From Pictodentalium vernedei (lineage: Eukaryota > Mollusca > Scaphopoda > Dentaliida > Dentaliidae): a DNA stretch of 64,000 bases. Numbering within the stretch: the first letter of the stretch is position 1; each line of letters begins with the position of its first letter. Location: positions 167,107,455-167,171,454 of the forward strand of contig CM062294.1 of NCBI GenBank assembly GCA_031216915.1, in the 5' to 3' direction. Shown one piece after another: positions 56,273 to 64,000 of the stretch. A model generated the notes under the pieces. The model did not search any database. It was not told the DNA's origin and saw only the letters and a program-made list of their open reading frames with translations. The position numbers and the translations under genes were made by a program.

Positions 56273-57985
56273 TTACCCATTCCATTGAAAAAATCCCATA
56301 TCTAAAATATATTCTTTGAAAGGTTGCAAAATCTGAAGATTATCAGAATTAGACAAAGATAAATCACTGAAAAGTATACTATCTAAAGCAGGCCTGAAAA
56401 TAAGCAGCCTGACATTTGCAGAATGATGTCCCCAGAGGGTGAATTTGATGATGCTATCCCATACAGTGGGCCAATTTATTCTGTGGGTACCTCTTTCTGT
56501 TTAGTTTTGAGACCCTGATTCAGATTGAATGTTGAATGAACAGTTATTTCGGACAATTGGGGTGTCAAGTCATGGATAAATGTCTATTACTTTGTATCAA
56601 ACTGCCAACAGTCGAGTGCACACCAGGTTGTTTTTTGCGTCTGCAGTAGTGATCATTTGCCTGTCACTGTAACATAGTTTTCTAGACAAATTTGACATTC
56701 TTCTCTTTGATGAGGTGTTGTCAATTGCAGATTATAATGCTGAAAAAATCCCTCAGTGTGAGTAATGGTGCTTTCAGAATAAACTGACTGTTTGGTACTT
56801 TATAAACGTGTTTAAAAAAACATGTTTTGATTTTATTGAACTGTTTAAAAGTATGAACGTATGTCATAAAGAAACCTATTTTAAAATCTAGCATTGTAAA
56901 ATTCATTTTTCAGTTGTCAATGTCAGATGAGGGGGCTCTTGGTTAATGAGGCATATAATAATTTCTTACCACACCCCTTAACATATTCCTGCCAGAAATT
57001 TCATTGCGGGAATAGGTAAATGTAAATGTGGAACTGTTTGTGACTTTTGTCTTAGCAGTGAACAGAAAAAGATATTCAAAAAATTAGGATTACATATTCA
57101 CTCTTTGATCATATCAAATTCAAGCCACTCAAGGTAAGAGGCTATTTGCTAATACAGTTAACTGATAACTATGCCTAACTACAATTTACAAACAGGTTGG
57201 AAAATTCTTAACTAATATCAATGACAATCATCCCTCACTTCAAATGCGTGCCTGTGGGAACAAATTGCACACGCGATGTTTGTTTCAGGTGTGCTGCATG
57301 CCATGCACCTGTGATTTTCTCATGTCTTACACCTGTGACAATCAAACAGGAAGGCCTGTTTTTGTGACTGGGTAATGCAGGGTGACCACAGTTATGATGT
57401 ATATGCACAATTATGTGTCACCATTGCAGTCATATAAATTGTTAATGATCGTTTGCACAGTAGTGATTCCCATTGGCACTCGATGGTGTTTGTATATGTT
57501 TAGCGGAAGTCAGGTGGCAGTGTTTTGAACAGATTTCTTGCAATTCTCACAATTCCTTACTGATTTTGCATCGTAGACAATGCAATAATACTAGTGGCTA
57601 AAATTAATGGCTATCTGGTTGAAATCCGGTTACAAAAATGGGCCAACCGTTTCAGCACTAGAAAGTTTTTCTTTTGGAAAACCTTTAAATAATTCCAGTT
57701 AGATGGATATGTTTATGGCAAGCCTCTAGTAAATGATTGTGGTATGAAAAGAAACTAATTTTACTAGAAAAGTTTAATTTCTCTGACATTGTTTGGGCAT
57801 GTTCAACTTCATTTTATGGTCATATTCACAACCCTGCCCTAAATTTTTAATTTTTGAAACTGATTGGTAGTTTTGATCCATATTTGATAGTCATTATTAT
57901 TGGGTGAGATGCACTTGACAGGTGCAAACAAGAATTTCTTGCACCCTTGTCGGAACTTTTCTAAACTTCCTGCGACAAATATTTG
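56273..57985. other. Non-coding sequence, mostly unrecognised
   Basis: Apart from the repeat at 57,777-57,850 I see no exon or mobile element. HELQ exons were looked for and not found. Confidence 0.4.
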
Positions 57986-57989
57986 TTAA

Positions 57990-58227
57990 CCCTTTACCTA
58001 ACGAATCGTCCGCATCTGCATGCGTAATTTGCAAATTCAGCAGTTGAAAAAAAGAAATTTTTTAAAACTTTTCAACAAAACCGTATCATGTGACCCTTCA
58101 TTGGAACAAGCTCATCGATCTCATTCCAGTGAGGGTCACATGATATGGATTTGTTGATTTTTTTTTTAATTTTAAAAAATAGTAATTAAAATAATAAATT
58201 TTTATCTCATCTGTGTTGGGTAACAGG
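57990..58227. mobile_element. TTAA-flanked hairpin MITE
   Basis: TTAA at 57,986-57,989 and 58,228-58,231. The ends CCCTTTACCTAACGA and TGTTGGGTAACAGG are imperfect inverted repeats. A hairpin pairs 'tcaacaaaaccgtatcatgt' with 'acatgatatggatttgttga'. Same family as 14,403. Probably mobilised by a piggyBac-type transposase. Confidence 0.75.
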
Positions 58228-58299
58228 TTAAATGCCATAAAGTAAATTCAGTAGTGGAAGATTCAAACTGGTGCAAACCCTCTCTAAAATGGTCAACAT

Positions 58300-58403
58300 G
58301 GCTTATTAACGCTCACCCCTGGTCTTGAGTTGATACTCATGTTGTGGTCATGATTAGCCATTGTGCAAAAATATGTGACCTTAAACACCAATAAATAAAT
58401 AAT
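58300..58403 (+). mobile_element. SINE 3' tail fragment
   Basis: 'gattagccattgtgcaaaaa' and 'ttaaacaccaataaataaat' match the tail at 41,930-42,012. Confidence 0.65.
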
Positions 58404-58416
58404 TCTGATTGTATAC

Positions 58417-58640
58417 ATGGGGACGCGGTGGCACTGTGTTCTAAGGCATACTGTACATCAGTGGTCCACTGGTCTTCAGCCAGTGCTAACCTTGATTATG
58501 TGGAGATTGTACGTTGGGGAGTCTGACAATTGCTCAGTGGTTCTCTTGGATACTCCGGCGTCCTCCACCCATAAAACTGTACGACAAAAGGTGACCTTAG
58601 CTGTCGGAAGTGTTGTTAAGCCACAATAACTAAAAAAATC
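58417..58640 (+). mobile_element. SINE, probably tRNA-derived
   Basis: The head 'gacgcggtggcactgtgttc' is reminiscent of a tRNA A-box region. The 3' part 'ggatactccggcgtcctcc' and 'cccataaaactgtac' is the shared SINE tail. Assignment of the head to a tRNA is tentative. Confidence 0.5.
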
Positions 58641-58735
58641 CCTGTAGATAACTTCACCCAGGTGAGAGTTTTAGGTTCACTTGAGCCTCTTGTTATTTTT
58701 AACCATTCAGAATCTACTCTGACTAAAAGCCTTTT

Positions 58736-58910
58736 TTTCGGGGGCGCGGTGGTGTTGAGGTGACCAATTCTTGTCAGATCACCGAAGTTAAGCAACGTCA
58801 AGCCCAGTTAGTCCTCGGAGGGGTGACCTACTGAGTGTTCAATTCAGACTCCCACATTGTGTCCTTGGGCAAGGCACTTAACACTGATTGTCCACATGGG
58901 GGGCACTGTA
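58736..58910 (+). mobile_element. 5S rRNA-derived SINE (3'-truncated)
   Basis: 58,771-58,828 resembles the internal-promoter half of 5S rRNA: 'gatcaccgaagttaagcaac', 'gcccagttagtcctcgga', 'ggggtgacc'. The body motif 'ccttgggcaaggcactta' follows. It is too diverged and too short to be a 5S gene. It breaks off where the palindromic repeats begin. Confidence 0.75.
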
Positions 58911-59466
58911 CCAACCACTTTTGTAATACAACCACTTTTGCAATACAATTTTTTACAAAAGTGGCTAACGCGTATCAACCACTTTTGCAATAAAACCACT
59001 TTTGTAATAAACTAACCATTATTGTAATAAACTCATTTTGGTGTTAAATCACGGATGTCCATTTTATAGTTGGACATTGGGGTGGGGTTAGGGACAAGTT
59101 TACCTAGACATGTTTGTGTGTCGTTCAATGGAATAAAGTGTTCATTCACCAGTTGAAACATGGCAGTGTCTGGAGAAAGTACGCAACCACTTTTGCAATA
59201 AACTTTATTACAAAAGTGGTTATCGCGTACCAACCACTTTTGTTATAAAGCCACTTTTGTAATAAACTAACCATTATTGTAATAAACTCATTTTGGTGAT
59301 AAATCACAAATGTCCATTTTATTGTCGGACACTGGGGTGGCTTGAGGGACGAGTTTACTTTAACATGTTTGTGTGTCGTTCAATGGAATAACGTGTTCAT
59401 TAACCTGTTGAATCTTGGAAGTGACTGAAGAAAATAAGCAACCACTTTTGCAATAAACTTTATTGT
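58911..59466. repeat. Palindromic tandem repeat, about 255-bp units (left array)
   Basis: 'cattttggtg' recurs at about 59,034 and 59,289. Each unit contains the palindrome 'accacttttgcaataaactt' plus its complement, and unique blocks such as 'cattttatagttggacattg' and 'gtgtgtcgttcaatggaata'. It reappears in inverted orientation at 63,243-64,000. Confidence 0.85.
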
Positions 59467-60235
59467 ATAATAGGTTAGGTTTGTCATTCAACGTAACCGA
59501 TGATGTAATAAATTTATTGCATCTTAGGTTAGGTTTGTCATCCAAAGCAACCGATAATGTAATAAATTTACTGCATAATAGGGTAGGTTTGTCATCCTAA
59601 GCAACCGATAATGTCATAAATTTACTGCATAATAGGTTAGGTTTGTCGTCCAAAGCAACCGATAATGTAATAAATTTTACTGCATAATAGGTTAGGTTTG
59701 TCATCCAAAGCAACCGATAATGCAATAAACTTTATTGTATAATAGGTTAGGTTTGTCATTCAATGTAACTGATGATGTAATGAATTTATTGCATAATAGG
59801 TTAGGTTTGCCATCCAACGCACCCGATAATGTAATGAATTTACTGCATAATAGGTTGGGTTTGCCATCCAACGCAACCAATAATGTAATAAATTCATTGC
59901 ATAATAGGTTAGGTTTGCCATCTTACACAACCGATAATGTAACAAGTTTATTGCATAATAGGTTAGATTTGCCATCCAACGCAACCGATAATGTAATAAA
60001 TTTACTGCATAATAGGTTGGGTTTGTCATCCAATGCAACCGATAATGTAATAAATTCATTGCATAATAGGTTAGGTTTGCCATCTTACGCAACCGATAAT
60101 GTAATAAATTTATTGCATTTGCAGTTAAGTTTTCCGTGTAAGACAACCACTGATGTATTAAGTTTATTGCATAATAGGTTAGGTTTGCCATCCAACGCAA
60201 CCAATAATGCAATAAATTTATTGCATAGTAGGTTG
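59467..60235. repeat. 54-bp minisatellite, about 14 units
   Basis: Consensus 'ataataggttaggtttgcca' + 'tccaacgcaaccgataatgt' + 'aataaatttattgc'. The unit is 18 codons, so both strands stay open for 150-184 codons. The + frame gives an 18-residue repeat of the type NRLGLPSNATDNVINLLH. This needs no selection to arise and I do not call it a gene. It directly continues the palindromic array: the first unit follows 'gcaataaactttattgt'. Confidence 0.9.
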
Positions 60236-61532
60236 TATTACATTACCGGTTGTAACAATGCTTATCGAGTGAATCATGTGGGTAATTGAGAATCGCGCAG
60301 CTCACGATACATGTTAAAATAGACTGCTGTATTGTTGGGTCAGAAGGGTATGTCTACCACGGCATATGTCTGGCGGTGTGATTCTTATTACGAAAAAAAA
60401 AATAAAAAGGAAAAACAAGTTACACAAGTTATCAAAATCTGTTTAATAGGTCACTCGAAAAAGACAGGATGTTTACATCTGTTGGACAAAACTTCAGTGT
60501 ACAGCTGACTGGCTTGCTCGACTTAACAGTCTATGTCAGCAGGATTGGCACACAAGCAGCTTTGTGTTGCCAAATGCGGCAATGAAAGCGTTAATAATAT
60601 TAATTTAAAATGGAATAAACATCTTTTTTATATCTGGTCACAGGTTTTGATGCGCTGATACACTTTGCATTCGGGGGTCAATGTCCCATATAAAGCAAGA
60701 TTTTCAGTTGGTTGATAGCACATGGAGAGGTCGCGTCAGATTGATCATGAGTGGCCACTGCTGTTACTATTCTGCATTAAGCATAGGTTATTTCTTTTCA
60801 AGAACGATGAAAGTTCAGACACGATTATTGCTACGGATAAGTTAACCGTTGCGCAGTCCGTCCATGCGGCACAAGATCAGGGGCATGCGTAACTTGTTTC
60901 GTGTTATGTGGAAGGACTAGATCAGAGTAAATAAATTTATTTTGACTACTATGCATTTGCCAACTGTTATATTGTCAGATGAAACACTCATCCTTCCGGT
61001 ATGGTAATACAACAATCGGCCCGTAGTCAATTGTTATATTGCCAAATTAGGTTCATGAAAGTTCAGACTCAGATGTTTGATAAGATTACGTGTGCGACTG
61101 CACGTAATTTATTACTCCGTTTCAGAGTGAGCAATCGGGCCAGTGATGAATGCTTTTCCTTTTCATGGATGCAAAGGGATCAAAGTTGAATCCAGTTATC
61201 ACCAGCGTCCAAGTTGCGCCATTCCTTCATGTACCAAAAAGCAAAGGGGAATGTTTTACTTGTCTTGTGGCACGCAGAGAGACAAGACCAGAGGGGTAAC
61301 GTGCAGTTGAGTTTACTACTGAATACTCGATATTTGTTATATTTGTTATGTTCATCCAAAAAAAAAACAAAACGGCGAAAGTTTAGATTCTGGTGTCGTC
61401 AGAAGTGATATGATGTGAGCCCCTTTTCACGGTTGCAGAGTCAGACCTGCTATCACATCCCTAAGAGCAGCCATTTAGTACAGCAGTAGACCAGCCAAAG
61501 GCGCCCTCTTGCAATTCAGATGGATCTTGGAA
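60236..61532. other. Non-coding sequence, nothing recognised
   Basis: No exon or repeat family recognised. Confidence 0.4.
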
Positions 61533-61735
61533 GTCACGTCATGTCACGTGACTCCGGGTGCCCATGTTGTGTTGACATGTAACCAATGCGCGTGGTTATG
61601 TTGTGACGTCATTGCCATAGCGATACGTGGTTCAAATGCGCGTGCGCAGCTTGGGTTTATATGGGGACACGTGTCTTGGTCGTCCATTTTGTGTATAGGG
61701 GCACAAGTGTCACGTGGTTGCCTGGTGATGAAACC
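61533..61735. promoter_or_regulatory. Promoter-like cluster of transcription-factor motifs
   Basis: Within about 200 bp: GTCACGTGAC E-box (61,543-61,552), CCAAT (61,583-61,587), a perfect CRE TGACGTCA (61,604-61,611), an RFX-like 'attgccatagcgatac' (61,611), an NRF-1 consensus TGCGCGTGCGCA (61,637-61,648), ACACGTGT (61,667-61,674) and CACGTG (61,711-61,716). CpG is locally high, unlike the rest of the window. This is the make-up of housekeeping promoters in animals. The transcript and its direction are unknown. Confidence 0.5.
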
Positions 61736-62503
61736 TTACCTCTTGGAATAAGATCGGGGGTATGTTTTGAGGGTACGTTTGAGTCGATGGGAGTTTGTTC
61801 CGGTAGTATAGAATTACACAAATGAACCCGACTTTCGTGTATTTTAGTGGATTTTACTCTGGTAACCATGTTAATATTGTAGCTGGGACGTGGGAATGTT
61901 CCGGATCCAATGTTTGTACGGATTGTGTTTTCGGAAAACATGGAATTACCCCAAACAACCGATATTAAATATAGAATTACCCAAAACAGCTTGACAATGT
62001 CTAAAAAACTATCCATGGATGGAAATTTTTCTGAAAATATCACATCTTCCAGACACGATGTACAGCAGCGACAGGGGCAAAGGGGACCAGGAGCTCTGGG
62101 GGGAGGCGGCAGGGAACCAGAGGCTCTTGGGGTATGGGCGGCAAGGGGCAGGGGCGGTCAGGTAGCAGAAACTGGGGGGCCTAGTGGCGCTAGAAGCGGC
62201 GGAGGCTCCTCTCCTTCCATTTTCCCTCTCTGTTTATTGTTTAAAAAAATAACCACAGTTATCTCCATTGAAAGCAGAAAGTGCCTGTATGTAAAATGAT
62301 TTTCCCTTAGAATCCATTTAATGAGTCCTAGTTAGTGACTCAGTGGATCCAAAAATATCGAAATGAGGCTAGGATTCATATGATTTTGCACGCATTGAAC
62401 TCATTTTCATAATCTTCTTTTTGAGACATATGATTTTGCACGCAATGTGCTCATTTTCACAGCATTCATTGTTCCATACGCCGAAAAACGGTATTCAGTG
62501 GGT
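61736..62503. other. Sequence downstream of the promoter-like cluster, with a G-rich stretch
   Basis: 62,056-62,215 is G-rich with several GGGG runs (possible G-quadruplex) and lies in an open stretch rich in Gly/Ala/Arg. No recognisable protein domain. A first exon here is possible but unsupported. 'catatgattttgcacgcaat' occurs twice (near 62,378 and 62,427). Confidence 0.35.
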
Positions 62504-62915
62504 CTATTTATTTATTTATTATTTATTGGTGTTTTACGACACTTTTATAGTCTGAGTCATTTTGTGTCGGTGACAGTTTTATGAGTGGAGGAATCCGATG
62601 TACCCGAAGAGAACCACCAAGCAGCGACGAGACCCTATAACCTCTTCAACGTCACATAATCCAAGACTGCACTATGCACTGTACATCACGTACTACGCAC
62701 TGAACAACACAGTCAGGAAAATTAAGGTTAAGACGCGTGCACACCAGTCCATCTCAGAACACCGTCAGCTTCCCCCACCCGCTACACATGCGAGCAGTCG
62801 AGGTAAAGTACCTTGCCCAAGGGCACTAAGTGTTAATCCACATCAATCACTGAATGGTCACCCCATCAATAGACTAACCGGTTTCAACGGAGCTTAACTT
62901 CTGCGATGTTGGTGG
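62504..62915 (-). mobile_element. 5S rRNA-derived SINE, near full length
   Basis: On the minus strand: the 5S-like head at 62,908-62,856 ('agaagttaagctccgttgaa', 'ccggttagtctattgatggg', 'gtgacc'), the 'cccttgggcaaggtacttta' body motif, then 'ttctcttcgggtacatcgga', 'ataaaactgtcac' and an 'aacaccaataaataataaat' tail at 62,504-62,535. About 410 bp. It links the 5S head at 58.7 kb and the tails at 41.9 and 58.4 kb into one family. Confidence 0.8.
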
Positions 62916-63242
62916 CTGATGCACTTCCACCTGTATTGTGATAATTTACTAACACCAGTCAATAGTGTGCAATAAAATTTCTAATTTTCTCGCCTTATTT
63001 GGGGTTAACAGTGTGCGGAAGATTTCAACCCAACCTATAAAAAGGGACAACAAGATCGATAGGAACTACGGGGTTTAAGAAAAACTGCAGCCGTAGGAGG
63101 AATTCGGGCAGACATATCAAAAACGATAGACGTCAAACCCAGCTTTCCCCATCCGTCTGTGTGCAGTAAGATTTTAGCGCCCACCAAATTTGGGAATAGA
63201 TTTGACGCTATTTTGTGCTACACCCTCTCCAAACAAACACAC
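62916..63242. other. Non-coding sequence, nothing recognised
   Basis: No feature supported. Confidence 0.4.
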
Positions 63243-64000
63243 CGTCCGGCGAAAAAATAGACGTCTGTGATTTATCACAAAAATAGGTGTATTACAATAA
63301 TGGTTAGTTTATTATAAAAGTGGTTTTATTACAAAAGTGGTTGGTACGCGATAACCACTTTTGTGATAAAGTTTATTGCAAAAGTGGTTGCGTACTTTCT
63401 CCAGACACTGCCACGTTTCAACTGGTGAATGAACATTGTATTCCATTGAACGACACACAAACATGTTTAGGTAAACTAGCTCTCAACCCACCCCAATGTC
63501 CAACTATAAAATGAACGTCCGTGATTCATCACAAAAATAGGTGTGTTACAATAATGCTTAGTTTAGTACAAAAGTGGTTGGTATGCGATAACCACTTTTG
63601 TAATAAAGTTTATTGCAAAAGTGGTTACTTCAGTCACTTCCAAGTTTCAACAGGTGAATGGAATGGACACGTCATTCCACTGAACGACATACAAACATAT
63701 TTAGGTAAACTTGTCCCTAACCCCACCCCAATGTCCAACTATAAAATGGACGTCTGTGATTTATCACCAAAATGAGTTTATTACAATAATGGTTAGTTTA
63801 TTACAAAAGTGGTTTTATTACAAAAGTGGTTGGTACGCGATAACCACTTTTGTAATAAAGTTTATTGTAAAAGTGCTTTCGTACTTTCTTCAGTCACTTC
63901 CAAGTTTCAATAGGTGAATGGACGCATTATTCCATTGAACGACACACAAACATGTTTAGGTAAACTAGTCCCTCATCCCACCCCAATGTCCGACTATAAA
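63243..64000. repeat. Palindromic tandem repeat, inverted partner of the 58.9-kb array
   Basis: About three units of roughly 250 bp, the reverse complement of 58,911-59,466: 'gtgatttatcac' near 63,266, 63,523 (variant) and 63,757; palindrome 'aaccacttttgtaataaagt' with its complement in each unit. It runs off the end of the window. Confidence 0.85.

Noticed and set aside
58771-58828. 5S rRNA gene
   Set aside because: Only the middle part resembles 5S, with many changes. It is followed by a SINE body, so it is a 5S-derived SINE.
59467-60235. CRISPR-like regular array
   Set aside because: The whole 54-bp unit is repeated with no unique spacers, and the sequence is eukaryotic. It is a minisatellite.
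59735-60289. Open frame of 184 codons with an 18-residue repeat (and a 150-codon frame on the other strand)
   Set aside because: The 54-bp unit is a multiple of three, so any open unit stays open in every copy on both strands. No domain, start context or splice signal supports coding.
61657-62043. Minus-strand open frame of 128 codons over the promoter-like cluster
   Set aside because: No domain or plausible signal. The same DNA is better explained as regulatory sequence.

Overview
This is a eukaryotic nuclear window: AT-rich, with spliced exons, SINEs, MITEs, minisatellites and long retroelements. No bacterial-type genes are present. The repeat mix suggests a marine invertebrate, most likely a mollusc: repeats starting TTTTAGCTCA, tandem repeats carrying TCAAGGTCA, 5S-derived SINEs ending in an 'aacaccaataaataaat' tail, and many DIRS-like elements. 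That assignment is inference.

The only host gene I can support is a HELQ-type DNA-repair helicase on the + strand. One exon (13,998-14,237) carries helicase motifs IV-V. The next (42,169-42,310) carries motif VI ([10 protein letters not shown]). The splice phase joins them exactly, so the intron between them is about 27.9 kb. No other HELQ exon was recognised, so the neighbouring introns must exceed about 13 kb upstream and 21 kb downstream.

The window is dominated by DIRS-like tyrosine-recombinase (YR) retrotransposons, all in the same orientation as HELQ. Copy 1 (4,633-11,593) lies upstream of the first exon. Copies 2 (15,443-22,348), 3 (24,385-31,289) and 4 (33,326-40,269) fill the big intron. 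A distinct, shorter relative, copy 5 (52,644-56,132), lies downstream, and a heavily decayed DIRS relic covers about 46.8-51.5 kb. Copies 1-5 have inverted terminal repeats (ITRs) and an internal complementary region (ICR) that is the reverse complement of the two element ends joined together, the diagnostic DIRS layout. Copies 1-4 carry decayed gag, RNase H/methyltransferase-like and YR regions but no reverse-transcriptase core, so they look like a trans-mobilised, non-autonomous lineage. Copies 2-3 and their 2 kb spacers are a very recent tandem duplication of about 8.94 kb. Copy 3 is a chimera of copies 4 and 2 with a crossover mapped between 24,998 and 25,213, as expected for unequal crossing-over between elements.

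The remaining sequence is: 1-4.6 kb, MITEs, palindromes and a tandem array; 11.6-14 kb, hairpins, a BED-finger fragment and the first exon; 40.3-46 kb, a 170-bp satellite, the second exon, a 336-bp tandem array and a 155-bp array with palindromic nuclear-receptor motifs; 51.5-52.6 kb, tandem repeats; 56-60.3 kb, SINEs, a TTAA MITE and a 54-bp minisatellite; 60.3-64 kb, a promoter-like motif cluster near 61.6 kb, a 5S-derived SINE on the minus strand, and an inverted partner of the palindromic repeats at 58.9 kb.
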